Source: Hysterium pulicare CBS 123377 (Eukaryota; Ascomycota; Dothideomycetes; Hysteriales; Hysteriaceae). Taken from it: a DNA stretch of 64,000 bases. Position numbers and translations under genes: made by a program. Below the pieces are notes generated by a model, which saw nothing but the letters and a program-made list of their open reading frames with translations, made no database searches and had not been told where the DNA came from. Of this stretch, positions 1 through 11,110 are shown piece by piece. Every line of letters starts with the position of its first letter. Position 1 is the first letter of the stretch. The DNA is taken from NCBI GenBank assembly GCA_000467715.1, contig AJFK01001090.1:348305-412304 (forward strand). The letters are read 5' to 3'.

Positions 1-841
1 CTTCCTGTATGTATGGCATCAATTTATCCACCTGCTCTTTCAGCGGCGCTAGAAGATCGCTTCTCGTGATTATAAAACTGACTTCTGCTATCCTGTCTCC
101 ACTCACCCATCCTCTGTGTCTCGATCTCCGATTCTGCGTTCGCAGTCTCGGAAGCTTAAGTGCTGTTTGTAGGTTTGGGACCAGAGACATTGGGAAGTCT
201 GCTGCGTCGATGACATGGTAGATGTGGTTGCGTCTGTGGGGTGATTCGGCGATTGTTTCTTGGATGGCGGAAACGGAGGGATGGTGAATTGAAATACCGG
301 TATGATGATGAAGGAGATTGTGGCAGCGATCGCAGATGGGCGTCGAGGGTGCGGGTTTCTCGGGCGTGCTCGTAAGGACATTCTTGTCAAGACCTAGCTC
401 CTGCAGGACTTTAGCATCTACTCGCTGTAAAGCGGTTGTGTAGATGCTGTCATCGGCCTCCTTTGGTTGGCTGCCATCATAGTTGAGATAGGCATTTACG
501 ACATGGCGGTCGAGGGAGTAGTATCCCGCTTCCTTCTTCTCAACGGTCTGAGATGGGGCTCCACATCCGGGACAGCTTATCGGAAGGTCTCGCGCTGGCT
601 TCGGAGGCAAGGAGAGGGTGGCATGATCAGCAGGGGGCTCGGAAGGGCTTGCAGCAGTCTCTTGTTGTTTTCGTCTGGCGGTGGAAAATGTGGTGATATG
701 ATCGGGCCGTGTTTTCGGGCGAAGGGTAGGGGGTGTGGGTCCTCGCAGCAGGGCAGGACAGAGAAAGATGGGAATTGAGGTATGGGAAACGTTCAATTCA
801 CGGCTTAGGACGTTCGTGGCCTGGCGAAGAGCCGGTCGCAT
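1..841 (-). CDS. GEP3: GEP3/YqeH-like mitochondrial GTPase, 5' part only
   Basis: The frame is open from an ATG at 841 down to the window edge, about 280 codons without an intron; the 3' end lies outside. The N-terminus is basic and Ser/Thr-rich (MRPALRQATNVLS..., then FSTARRK), as expected of a mitochondrial presequence. A zinc-finger-like block follows: a CPGCGAP motif near residue 94 and a second CDRCHNLLHHH motif near residue 170. After it comes the YqeH-type start of the GTPase region (IYHVIDAADFP, then SFIITRSDLL, which resembles the NKxD-type strand). In yeast Gep3/Mtg3 this family acts in mitochondrial small-subunit ribosome assembly and interacts genetically with prohibitins. The G1/P-loop part is not visible here because the family is circularly permuted and the rest is off-window. 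It is head-to-head with the aminotransferase gene. Confidence 0.85.
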   Translation of the reverse strand, partial: MRPALRQATNVLSRELNVSHTSIPIFLCPALLRGPTPPTLRPKTRPDHITTFSTARRKQQETAASPSEPPADHATLSLPPKPARDLPISCPGCGAPSQTVEKKEAGYYSLDRHVVNAYLNYDGSQPKEADDSIYTTALQRVDAKVLQELGLDKNVLTSTPEKPAPSTPICDRCHNLLHHHTGISIHHPSVSAIQETIAESPHRRNHIYHVIDAADFPMSLVPNLQTALKLPRLRTQNRRSRHRGWVSGDRIAEVSFIITRSDLLAPLKEQVDKLMPYIQE

Positions 842-1141
842 AGTGAGGGTGATGAGTAACAGCACTGCAGATGGCGGAGAGTGAATAGACGCTCGACATT
901 TTGTAATTTTCAGCTTGGCCTTTGCCTTGTCGGGCGAATTGGCACCGAAAAAGTACCAAAGCAAATGCGTGGATGGGTGTCCAAGCTCCTCCCACGCCAA
1001 AACAAAATCGAATTGGTCAAGGTTGGAGAATCCCCTAACAGTGCCCGGCTCAACATCTTCCCATTCTGTATTCTAGGACTCATCTCCCTAGCCATTCTCA
1101 ATCTCAGCCCTTACGTTGACCTATCACATATCCTCATCACT
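842..1141. promoter_or_regulatory. Shared 300-bp divergent promoter region GEP3/AAT
   Basis: This interval separates two divergently transcribed start codons (841 on the minus strand, 1142 on the plus strand), so it must hold both 5' UTRs and both promoters. I see no clear TATA box or other named site. Both neighbours encode mitochondrial proteins. Confidence 0.5.
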
Positions 1142-2834
1142 ATGTTTCCATCCTCAAGAACAGCTCTGCGCCAAGCTGCATCCGCGTCCAAGCAGTGCTC
1201 CGTCAAAAACGGAGTCAGAGCTGCTTCAGCTTGGGCAAAAGTCCCTCAAGGACCTCCCGTGAGTTGATTGCATAGCTTTCATCACAATTGACACTAACGG
1301 GAGCCTAGGATGTAAGCTCTCACCCGTCAGATCCCCGCCGAAGTAGTTACTCACCGCCTCACTTTTGCCCAGGCAATTTTAGGTGAGCATGGAACTTTTC
1401 ATCAATTAGAATCAGAAACATCGACGTCTAACATTCTCTAGGTATCACCGAGGCCTTCAAAGCTGATTCCAACTCCGAGAAAATCAACTTGGGTTCGTGT
1501 CCTTATATTCGCTACGAACGGCACCTCCGAGCTCCGCGACTGACAATGTTAAGGTGTGGGTGCATACCGAGATGATAAGGGAAAGCCATACGTTCTTCCA
1601 TCGGTAAAGCAAGCAGAGAAGAAGGTTGTGGACTCGGGCGCGGACAAGGAGTATGCTGGCATCACTGGTGTTCCAGCCTTCACGAAGGCTGCAGCTTTGC
1701 TCGCCTACGGTCCCGACTCTGCACCTATCAAGGAGGACAGGATAGTCATCACTCAGTCAATCTCGGGTACTGGTGCTCTTCGAATTGGCGGCGCGTTCCT
1801 TGAGCGCTTCTACCCCGGAGCAAAGACCATCTACATTCCCAATCCTAGCTGGGCAAACCACAATGCAGTCTTCAAGGACTCAGGACTGAAGGTGGAGAAG
1901 TACCGATACTACAACAAGGATACCATCGGACTTGACTTCGATGGTATGGTCGCAGATATCAAGGGCATGCCAAAAGGCAGCATCGTCCTTCTCCATGCTT
2001 GTGCCCATAACCCAACTGGTGTTGATCCTACTGAGGAACAATGGCGTGCAATTGCCGATGCCGTGAAGGAGGGAGAGCATTTCCCATTTTTCGACATGGC
2101 CTATCAAGGATTTGCCAGTGGTGACACCAACAAGGACGCCTATGCCCTTAGGTATTTCATCAAGGAGGGTCTCCGTCCCGTACTTGCCCAGAGCTTCGCG
2201 AAGAATATGGTACGACCTAGACTTCCAACCTGCACCTATCGAATGTGACGTTACTAAAAATAAGAAATCAGGGTCTATACGGTGAGCGAGTTGGCGCCTT
2301 CTCTGTTGTCTGCGAATCTGCAGAGGAGAAGAAGCGAGTCGACTCTCAGATCAAGATTCTCGTGCGACCTCTCTATTCGAACCCGCCCATCCACGGCGCC
2401 CGCATTGCGTCGGAAATCTTGAACGACCCTGCATTGAACAAGCAATGGCTTGGCGAGGTCAAGGGTATGGCCGATCGCATCATCACCATGCGTGCGTTGT
2501 TGAAGGAGAATTTGGAGAAACTTGGCAGCAAGCATGACTGGAGCCACATCACTTCCCAGATTGGCATGTTCGCGTATACAGGTCTGAAACCTGAGCAGAT
2601 GGATGTTCTGGCCAAGGAGGTAAGTTTATCCTTTCTTTCACCAGTGATTACTGGACCTGCCTCTCTTTGCTCGAGGAGCTTCCTTTGGACGAATGATATT
2701 TCCGACGAATACGATAACTGATCTTGTATTAGCACTCCGTCTATGCCACCAAGGACGGAAGAATATCCGTTGCAGGCATCACCTCGGGCAACGTCAAACG
2801 TCTCGCAGAAGCTATCTACAAGATCACGGGTTAA
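1142..2834 (+). CDS. Mitochondrial aspartate aminotransferase
   Basis: PLP enzyme that interconverts aspartate/2-oxoglutarate and oxaloacetate/glutamate, acting in the mitochondrial matrix (malate-aspartate shuttle). Proposed exons: 1142-1258, 1309-1311, 1373-1382, 1442-1492, 1554-2209, 2272-2619, 2733-2834, giving 428 residues, the usual family length. The Ser/Ala/Arg-rich leader (about 28 residues) is a matrix-targeting sequence. Visible family blocks are [24 protein letters not shown] (about residue 210) and [15 protein letters not shown], where Lys277 is the PLP-binding lysine. The 5' end is cut into tiny exons: a 3-nt exon (GAT, the conserved Asp of GPPDAILG) and a 10-nt exon. All borders are GT-AG, and joining them restores the conserved frame exactly. 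The start is the first ATG of the leader frame. Confidence 0.95.
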
Positions 2835-5800
2835 AAGGCATATACTCTTCTAATCTCCCCGCTTCGGCTTCTATGTACTGTACAGTGTGCGAAATACAAA
2901 AAGATTGGCTAGAGCGTAGCATATAGTAGACAGCAGTAGCATAACAACCCAACCCCATCCCTTTCAGCCTCAAAGCTTCATGGATACGTGCCGTTGAACC
3001 GGAGGATGAGTGCACCCGCAGGACCATTACCATGATTCCCTTGATCACATGGCAACGGTCATGCGGATGTTCAGCCAATTGAAGACGAGCCGAGAGTTCC
3101 GAAAGTGCTCACTTCCAGAATCCTTATACTGAATTTCCAAGAGATTCCATGCGGCATGAAGTCTGGTTCAGCAGGACGCAGATTGTCGATCCCTAGCCTC
3201 TTACGGCTAGCTAGCGGTTACGTGACTCGGATTTCAAGGGTCTAACTTGGCCAAGGGTCTAACATAGATCCGCTCGCTTCCACCTGCCGCCATTTCAGCC
3301 CAAAGAAACTGTTCTTGCATTGATTCATGACACCCAGGGAGGTCTGTTCCAGCTACGTCTCGTGCGCAGCCAGACACAAAGCATGCGAGGAGGAATGCGA
3401 ACCCGCAGGTGTCGCACAAATTCTGGACAGAACGGTGAGGAGAGTTAGATATAGGTACTACCATGCGGGCAGGAGGAAAGTAGCGTTGAACGCCACGAGT
3501 ATCCCACGAGGGAAATGGAACGCTTGTGTGACTGCCTACCTAGGCTACCTATGACGCTACTACGAATACCTAGACAGTCGAGATCTTATCAGTATTCCCC
3601 GATCCCCGGGTAGTTGTTGCATTTGCACGACAGAGAGTAGCGTTTGAGCTTGTTGGTAGGGCGCTCTTAAACTCTAGGTAATTCTTCACCGTTCGGGCTT
3701 TGGTTTTGACAGCATAGATGTGTGAATTTGCATGCTTTGCTGTTTTCCCTCTCATTTGAATACATAGTAATAAATAGATGACAAAGGTGTCTGACTGGAA
3801 CTTGTAGGTTATATGCCTTAGTTCAGAGTCTGTATTCCTTGCAAAGACCTGGGTATCTCTAGTCCGGCGACGGGATAAAGTGATTGGCACGATATGAATT
3901 CATATTATTGAATATTAGCGGCTTGCAGCTCTCCGTTATTGGGTTGTCTTGGTAAGTTCTCCTTGCTTTTTTCTCTAAGTCACTCATATCGCAACGAAAT
4001 TGAACTACATGGTGAGCTTTGACTATAATCACCGCTTACTTGTGGTTGAGCCTGACCATCCTCTCCGTCCAAATCGCTGACAACGAACTTTGCAGCACAG
4101 ACGTACTGTAACGTCGAGTAAACTCTTAGTGGAAAGCTTTTTTGCTTGCCCATCTATCACTGCGACCGCAACTGCTAATAAGCCAGGGCCAAAACGGACG
4201 GATAAAACGGCTTCATTGGAGAGTACAAGGGTAACGATGGAGAGAGTGACAACATAGGCACGTAATATGATCTCTATGGACTGGAAGTTCGTGGATTCGC
4301 GTTTCGAATGAGGAAGTTTTAACGACACTAACAATGTGCCAGCGTCTGAGCTTTGCATACTTTAGCGTATCTGTGGTTCTACGAGACGACGAGGTGAGAT
4401 GCGGCTCTGAAATACTTACCCCTTCCGGTTAGCGCACTTCCTGATCTCGTTCCTTTCTTCGCGAGCAGTGTTGGAGACCATCTAGGTACCCAACTTTCAG
4501 GCTACTTCAGAAGCCGAAAGAAAAGTTGGCGTGAAAGTGGGACCAATATCCCGCATCGGGTCAGGTCGGATAGGGTAACCCTTCTTTTGCTCTCCTTGTC
4601 CTGCACGTTGCCTGGTTGCAAGCGTGCAGATCCCTTTGGTCCCCCACCATGACTGATCTGACGTTGCTATCACGTACCACTACCTATGCATCGATCATGC
4701 CTCAGCCGGAAAGTAAAAGGACAAGTTCTGTTTCTCGGATTCGTATGTCGAACGAATTGAGACTTCTTTCCACGCGGCCGTCCCAGTCTCAGCGCATTCT
4801 GCATCCGACTTACTAGGCGACTTTTCCAGATGCAGGGTCAAGGTCGACGGGGCGGATGCGGAGTTGCGGCACTCTCTAAGACCAGAATAGAGTAGCTTTG
4901 CATGACCCTTACACGCACGGTGACGAAGACTGGCGGTGACGTAGAGGCTTGTCTGTTCCGTTTCCCTGGACAGCTTTTGCGTGGATAGTCGCACGAATAA
5001 AGACTCATCAGCATCAGCGACATTAAAAATCGAATCCAGACCTCCTTGGCATTTCGAAATCATGGCCCTCCACCACGTTCTGATCCGGCGGGAAACACGC
5101 CCAAGACCTCACTGATCTGCGACAAGACATGGCCCGTCGGTAACAACTATCACTGCAAACCGGCTTCTGTCCATAGATTGTCTAGTTCGCCGAGCTGCAC
5201 GACCTTGAATCGGCTGCAAGAGCACAATGATAGACACGGCTGTTCCTATTCCGCGACCTGGTGATGGATGGCCGTGATAGTACGAGCGTAGGAACCGCTT
5301 CCATGAGCTTCCTTTTCGATTCCTTGACCACAGCTTTGCCATGGCATGGTGCTTGAACCGTGGGAATGTGAGACTGTCACATCCCCACTTAGTAGCCGAT
5401 CTAATTGCCCTCGGGAGTGATAATTATTTGAACTCATCCTGTAACCCTTTCGGCCGCTGCTTTGCTTCTTCGTCTATCTCACCGATCCGCTTTCACCTTC
5501 GGCGGCAGCGTGCTCGATTGTCACAACATCCCGTCTCCACTAAGCTTCGGTAAACATCCCGAGCTGTACGGCAGGACGGCCAATCCTACCTAGGTGCACA
5601 AGGCGGGGCAAGATTTCTCTAGGGAATACATCAAAGGGACTGGCTCCGGGAAGAAATCAACTAGACAATTCCTCATCTCGTTCTCTTCTAAGCAACAATA
5701 CTCTTCCTTGTGCATACATCTGTTCTCGTACGCTTAGTATTTAGCTTTGAAGAGGAAACGTGCAAACGGGCCGAGCCTTGTTCGCATCTTCGTCATCAGC

Positions 5801-6161
5801 ACCGCCAATTCGCTCCGAAAATTTGTCGGGCTTACCTGCGAAACCCTACGGCTCCAAACCAATCCCACGGGTCGAGAGGCAAAGACGTCTTCGAGTTTAT
5901 TAGTGCGCAAATGCAGATTGAGCAGACAGAATAACTTTCGGTTCAACTAAGCAAGTCGTGGGCGGTTAAATAAAGCATGCCTAGGACGGCGGAGGGAAAT
6001 ACCGATGACAGGGTTCGTGACCTTTGCCCCTCCATTTCCTCTTCTTTCACCAAAGTCTCCGAAACAACCTCGAATTTTCTCCTTTCGCGGCCTATACACC
6101 TATTTCTTTCTTTAAGCACACGATTGACCCATTCCGCGGTTTTTAGAGCGAAGGAGATATC
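2835..6161. other. Gene-poor 3.3-kb interval
   Basis: No gene recognised. Open frames here (for example 4695-5063 minus and 3570-3890 minus) are short, resemble no family I know and lack convincing introns. A small perfect hairpin (CTAGCC, 6-nt loop, GGCTAG) lies at 3193-3210. One copy of the dispersed 27-bp motif is at 4024-4050. The last few hundred bases must hold the YPD1 promoter and 5' UTR. Confidence 0.6.
4024..4050 (+). repeat. Dispersed 27-bp motif, copy 1
   Basis: Reads TATAATCACCGCTTAC, then TT, then GTGGTTGAG. The same motif recurs at 41919-41945 (minus) and 59235-59261 (plus), differing only in the two middle bases. Compared with the 59-kb copy, similarity extends to about 50 bp (flanks GAGCTTTGAC on the left and CCTGACCATCCTC on the right), with differences that are mostly C/T or G/A transitions. 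Confidence 0.8.
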
Positions 6162-6637
6162 ATGGCCATCCCCGGCGCCGGCGACACTATCGATGCCGCC
6201 ACCTTTGAGCAGATCCTCGAGATGGACGACGACGAAGAAGAGAGGGAGTTCTCGAAGTCCATTGTCTACGATTTTTTCACCCAGGCCGAGAGCACCTTCG
6301 ACAAGATGAACGCGAACTTGTAAGCTCTTCTCTGTGCCGTTTCTCCCGCGCACGACGGCTCACTAACATACTTTGCAGGGAGAAGAAAGACCTCGCCCAA
6401 CTTTCAGCACTCGGCCATTTTCTCAAAGGCTCCTCGGCGACTCTCGGCCTCACAAAAGTCAAAGACAGTTGCGAGAAGATACAGCATTTTGGGCAGAATA
6501 AGGATGAGACTGGCACAAGAGATGAACCCGACGACGAAGTATGCCTGAAGAAGCTACGAACAACAATCGAGCAGGCCAAGAACGAGTTTCACGATGTGGA
6601 GAAGCTCCTAAAGAAATTCTATCACGACGAGTCATGA
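6162..6637 (+). CDS. YPD1: Histidine-containing phosphotransfer protein (YPD1-type)
   Basis: Two exons, 6162-6319 and 6379-6637, give 138 residues. The protein is one HPt four-helix bundle. The signature HFLKGSSATLGL carries the phospho-accepting His66, with the adjacent Lys69 and Gly70 also conserved in the family. It shuttles phosphate from hybrid histidine kinases to the response regulators SSK1 and SKN7, upstream of the HOG MAP-kinase pathway, in cytosol and nucleus. The acidic N-terminal segment (LEMDDDEEEREFSK) and the following FFTQAESTFDKM helix are typical of fungal YPD1. The start is the first ATG in frame, after an AT-rich 5' leader. Filamentous fungi normally have a single HPt gene, so this is probably the only one. 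Confidence 0.93.
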
Positions 6638-7394
6638 GACTTGGGCTGAATTTCCTCAATAGGTGTTTTACGATTCTCCTTGGGTCGCTGGTGAGCAGCA
6701 GGGCATTGCGGGGCTCGTGATGCATTACTTCACGATGGACGTCATTGTGTACGGCTTCACACGACCCAAAACTTATTCCACAATACCTCTTGTCTTTTCA
6801 ATGTTCTTCATGACGATATTAGACCTTGGAACTCTGCAAGATAGCATGGCTGGGCTTTGGATGGGCACTGATGTTTCTTTTCTCTTTGGTTGACAGCCGC
6901 GGGGCGGGGCAAGGGACCTTTTACTTAGCCCGTCATCTGTCACGAGCAGCGGCTTTGGGGCAGTTGGCTCTCAATCCATTTCTTTAACGACCTCTGGGCT
7001 GTCTTGCTTGGCCACCTGTATGCGACACCAAATTCAATGTCTTTTGGAGAGCTTACAGCACTCCCGAGTTGGGGTCTCGCCCTGCCGATCCCTGGCACGC
7101 TTTCGTAACACGCAGACACCAGTACCGCGTTCACAACTCCGACGCCATGCCTCTAAGGGCCAGTGCATTTTGTGCAAGGCTGACATAAAACAACTAGACT
7201 TCACCACCGCAGATCACCTCGTGATGTTCCTACAATTTGGTCTGCCTGTCTAATTTAGTACCATTGCGATTCTATCAACTACAGGTCATTCATCCTCTTT
7301 CACATACCTCTCCGCCCAATTTAGATTCATTCGAGAGGTCCCGACTAGAAGGGAGCCCCGAAAACGCAAATCCATCCACCCGTCACTCCTTCTC
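6638..7394. other. Interval YPD1 - 2H phosphoesterase
   Basis: About 750 bp with the YPD1 3' UTR and the upstream region of the next gene. A 76-codon plus-strand frame at 6663-6893 overlaps the expected 3' UTR, has no recognisable similarity and is not called. From about 7260 the sequence becomes pyrimidine-rich, as is common just upstream of fungal start sites. Confidence 0.5.
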
Positions 7395-8696
7395 ATGCTC
7401 AAAGCCCCCTTCCCGTCAGTCTTCTCTACCGCAATCACATCCAGACCTCCCCTTAATTTCTCTCTCCTCTTCCACTTCCCCGTAAATACCTCTCTCACAC
7501 ATCATCTCCACACCCGTCAATTCCCACACTCTAACTCCCCCCACCACGCCCCCATGCCTCGCAAGCGCATTCCCAAAAACGCACCAAACGACTACCTCGA
7601 CGGCGAGAAATTGATCGATAATTCTGAACCACGTCTCACACTCCAAGACGCCTCTTCTCAGACTCAGCCCCAGACCCAGCTGAGCTCGCTATCAAAACCC
7701 ATCTCACCACCCCAAATCTCCCCCACAAACCCTATGTCCAGAAGCGACAGAAAAGAGAACCCGTACGGGAAAAGAGGAGGGAGCTATGGCAAGGGCAAGA
7801 GCAAGGCAAGAGGAAGCGAGGCCAAGAAGAAAAAACCATCCCTAACGCACTTCCTATGTCTGCCGCTCGTGAATCCGAGCTCTAGAGAGCAGCTTACTTC
7901 TAGTTTAGAAGCATTTAGAGAGGATGTGGGAGAAGAGGTTGTACCTCGGAAAGCAATCAGGCCGATTGGAACGCTGCATCTAACGCTGGGGGTGATGAGT
8001 CTAGAGGACGGAGTAGGCGGAGCGTTGGACTTGCTCTCGTCTCTCGATCTGCGCGAAATATTACGGGAAGCTTCTACTTCCCCACTTCCCAAAACGGACA
8101 CCTTGGAAGAAGCAGCGCTAGAGTCATCGATGCGAAAAGATCCCCTAGTGATAGATCTCACTTCTCTAACACCCATGCACGCACCCCATAAAACGTCTAT
8201 CCTCTACGCCGAACCGATCGATAAGGAGAATCGCCTCTATTCTTTTGCGCGCAGGCTGAGAGATAGGTTCGTGGAAGAAGGGATTTTGGTGAGGGAGGAG
8301 CGGGAATTGAAATTGCATGCAACGATTGTGAATACGATTTATGCTAAAGCGGGGCGGCGAGGGAGGGGTGGGCATGGTCGGGGAGGCGAGGGGAAAGAGG
8401 GACACGAAAGAGAAGGAGTCGAAAGCGTCGTCGGCGAAGGCGAAGAAAACACTTCTGCCCCGGAAACTTCTACACAGCAACTCCCTTCTTCACATGGCCA
8501 TGGCCCTCAGGCGAAATCTTTCCTTAAAATCGACGCTACGGAGCTGATCTCTAGATACAAGGGTTTTGTTTGGGCGCGGGATGTCAGGATCGATAGAGTG
8601 GCTATCTGTAAGCTGGGCGCGAAGAAGATTTTAGGTGCTAGCAGTGGAGAGGTCGTGGGGGAGGAGTATGAAGTCGTGGCTGAGAAGATGATCTGA
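7395..8696 (+). CDS. AKAP7-like 2H phosphoesterase-domain protein
   Basis: Intronless, 433 residues from ATG 7395, or 380 from the in-frame ATG at 7554, where MPRKRIPKNAPNDYL starts; I cannot decide between them. The domain begins near residue 153 (THFLCLPLVNPSSREQL), which fits the AKAP7 nuclear-localisation-signal domain of the 2H superfamily (relatives of RNA ligase/cyclic phosphodiesterases). Both catalytic H-x-T/S motifs are visible: HLTLG near residue 191 and HATIV near residue 306. A Lys/Gly-rich basic stretch precedes the domain. A Gly/Glu-rich low-complexity insert (about residues 318-375) lies after the second motif, and the C-terminal part (RYKGFVWARDVRIDRVAICKLGAKK) closes the fold. 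Substrate is unknown; 2',5'- or 2',3'-cyclic nucleotide ends are the family's range. It is convergent with MNN11. Confidence 0.82.
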   Translation: MLKAPFPSVFSTAITSRPPLNFSLLFHFPVNTSLTHHLHTRQFPHSNSPHHAPMPRKRIPKNAPNDYLDGEKLIDNSEPRLTLQDASSQTQPQTQLSSLSKPISPPQISPTNPMSRSDRKENPYGKRGGSYGKGKSKARGSEAKKKKPSLTHFLCLPLVNPSSREQLTSSLEAFREDVGEEVVPRKAIRPIGTLHLTLGVMSLEDGVGGALDLLSSLDLREILREASTSPLPKTDTLEEAALESSMRKDPLVIDLTSLTPMHAPHKTSILYAEPIDKENRLYSFARRLRDRFVEEGILVREERELKLHATIVNTIYAKAGRRGRGGHGRGGEGKEGHEREGVESVVGEGEENTSAPETSTQQLPSSHGHGPQAKSFLKIDATELISRYKGFVWARDVRIDRVAICKLGAKKILGASSGEVVGEEYEVVAEKMI

Positions 8697-9175
8697 TGTT
8701 TGTTTTAGGGGGAATGAATAGTGTGGAGCTCGCGATAGGGAAGTTGTGAGTTATATTTGGGGGAGCGAAAAGGGAGCTGGAGGATTGATTGATTCGTATC
8801 TAGGCTACTGAGACTAGGCTGGTTGCTGCGATGAAGGTTTATGATGAATAGATGGCTTACAAGTACATGTCCTACTTACCTACCTACTCCTAGGACGATA
8901 AACAAGATCCGAAATACAAACATAAAGGATACGACGAGAAATCGCTCGTGAAAAATGATGCCCATCCACATGTTAAAGCCATATCCCTTTCCCTTCCCTT
9001 CCCTTCCCTTACCCAGACCCAAAAACGCCAGAACACCCAGTAAAATATCTCTTTCCCAAAGCTAAACCGCTTGGAACTTAAATGCAGCAATTCGTCTTCC
9101 CCTCCTCCTCCTTTTCTTCCTCTTCCCACCCTCTCTCAAATCCTCTCTCCTCCTCTCCCCATTGAACCCCCCTCA
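8697..9175. other. Convergent 3' interval
   Basis: Lies between the 3' ends of the 2H phosphoesterase gene and MNN11. It holds both 3' UTRs, the CCCTT tandem repeat at 8985-9010 and a long pyrimidine-rich run at about 9095-9170. Confidence 0.6.
8985..9010 (+). repeat. CCCTT pentanucleotide repeat
   Basis: Five near-perfect units of CCCTT in tandem, with one extra T after the first. A simple microsatellite in the interval between two convergent genes. Confidence 0.9.
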
Positions 9176-10348
9176 TCAAACCCCCCGACTATCCTTCATC
9201 TTCATCTCGCCCAAGACGTCGAAAAACGGCTGCATCTGCTCGGGACAGCCCTCCTTACTCTTGTCGCAACTGGGGAAATTGGCGACGAAATCGCCTTCTT
9301 TGTACATTCCGTTTTTGGGGTTCGCGGGCCCGGAGACGTATGAGTTGAGCATGTTTTGCGGGATCAGGGCCAGTTTGGCCAGAATGGTACCGTGCCATCT
9401 GTGAAGGGTAGAGAGGGTTAGTGGGGGTTTTGGGAGATGGGGCATGTTGGCGTGATGGAGGTTGAGGAAGGGGATCAGGCGGAGGGCTGGGAAAAGCAAG
9501 GTTATGGTCAATCGAGGCTTGGGGGTTTATACGCACTGCACGATATGCTCCAAAGCATGCGCCTCCGCTTTCTGGAAGTTATAACTTCGGTAGATGGGAT
9601 CGAACCAAGCGTCTAAGAAATACTTGGCCCATTCTCCACGTCGGACTATGAAACTGCTCTGGCATAATCCCTCTTTATCCTGCGTCACGATTAAATCGAT
9701 CCGCTCCCCTTTTAGATTCGCAAACGTCTTGATCACGCTGTCGGGTGGTACGACTGGCTCGCCTACGATCATCAGGGATTCGAGACGCGAGGGAGAGAGC
9801 AGGTGCGAGGTAAGAGAGAGGGAGGGGTTCATGATTAGGGCGGTGTTGTCGAGATACCAGAAGTATGTTGAGGATGGATGGAGGGTCATGGCGTGGCGCA
9901 TGGCGGGGACTTTGGACCAGGAGAGGGGAGCGGTTTTTAGGTTGTAGTCTGTCATATTCGGGAAGAAGGTTTCATAGCCTGTTCATATATCCCATTGTCA
10001 GTCCATATTAGTACAGGGAAGAATTGGAGATGTGTTCAACATACCGTGTCTCTTCGCATAATCTTCCCTATTCTTCTTTAGCTTCTCCACCCACGGCTTA
10101 CTCGACCCCGGATTTATCGTCGTTACTATCACCACCGGCGCCCCAGACCCTAACACTGCGGAGCTGCCTCCGGACCCTGACCCGAACAAATGTCTGATTA
10201 TCCACACTATTGATATGAAGCCGAGTAATATGATAGCTATGAATCGTAACCTATCCCGCCGTCGCAGATTCCGGAGTGAAGAGCGTGAATTACGTAGAGC
10301 ATAGGGAGGCGGTCGAGAGGTTTTGCGTGGCGGCATTGCGAAGTGCAT
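9176..10348 (-). CDS. MNN11: Alpha-1,6-mannosyltransferase, GT34 (MNN11-like)
   Basis: Exons on the minus strand: 10348-10045, 9978-9537 and 9398-9176, giving 322 residues. A short basic cytosolic tail is followed by one membrane anchor (about residues 35-55, RFIAIILLGFISIVWIIRHLF without its last residues), a type II Golgi layout. The catalytic domain shows PVVIVTTINPG, RHGYETFFPNM, WSKVPAMRHAM and YFWYLDNTALIMNP (Asp145), then ALEHIVQWHGTILAKLALIPQ and a C-terminal GDFVANFPSC. In GT34 enzymes the LDxD region binds the metal-nucleotide; here the second position is Thr, as I recall for MNN11 rather than MNN10. It would act in the Golgi mannan polymerase complex that lengthens N-glycan outer chains. 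The second intron (9399-9536, 138 nt) was placed to keep HIVQW-HGT intact; its donor is GTGCGT. It is divergent from PMI. Confidence 0.88.
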
Positions 10349-11110
10349 CTTGGATATGTGGAACGAGGGATGGATGAAAGAACGAAGGGCAATCGAATCG
10401 AATCTAAGGCGGAGACCAATGCGCTAAGATCAAATGAATGAAGTGTACATGACTGAGAAGGAGTACTGCGGCCTTTCAAAGATCTGATAGTGGTGGAAGC
10501 GAGGAAATTGAGAGGTGATTGTGGCCATGTGGAAAGGAGGGACTGATGGAAATTATAAGATCAGCCCTGGTGTCACCCTTCCGCGACCCTCGCGTTGCCA
10601 AGGCCGTCTGTGCTCCTTTCGCCTCGTTTTGGCTAAAGATAGCACCCCGGAATTCTGGTGGTTTGGTCGGGCCTTGTGCATCAACACCATGCCTAAACCA
10701 TATCCTACAAGCTATGGTCCCTTCTATCGCAGTACAATTGCCAGATGGTTTGGTCGAAGACGAGATTGAGCGCCCTATTTCTCAGTATGCTGTGGGTAGT
10801 GAGTTCTTGGCATCGACGAGGATTCCATCCAGAGGTTCGACCAAGATGATTGACAGGCTCCATTATCGCTGGATGCGAGTGTCGCGTGCAGTGGACATCA
10901 ACATCACCAAAGAACTGTGTGCACCTCGTACGCCCGCGGTCCCGTTGATAGGAAGCTATCCTGCATGGTTGATCGCGTCGATGACGTTGGTTGCCCGTCA
11001 CAGACTGTATTCGTAATACTTTTATTCCGCCGTATAAACATTGCAACAGTGCAAAAGCATTGCTCGTCCTTCAATACTTCTCCTTAGCAAGACAGTCAAA
11101 ACTTCTCAAA
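10349..11110. promoter_or_regulatory. Divergent promoter interval MNN11/PMI
   Basis: 762 bp between two divergent start codons. A 165-codon plus-strand frame (10519-11016) lacks an ATG at its 5' end and resembles nothing I know, so it is not called. A possible TATA-like GTATAAAC lies at 11032-11039, about 75 bp before the PMI ATG. Confidence 0.5.

Noticed and set aside
1-841. Apparent frameshift near the GEP3 N-terminus
   Set aside because: On recounting the C-run at about 730-734 the frame is continuous from the ATG at 841.
4695-5063. 122-codon minus-strand frame in the 3.3-kb gap
   Set aside because: No known domain, a mixed composition and competing frames on both strands.
10519-11016. 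165-codon plus-strand frame between MNN11 and PMI
   Set aside because: It opens with TTG rather than ATG, has no recognisable domain and lies in a divergent promoter interval.
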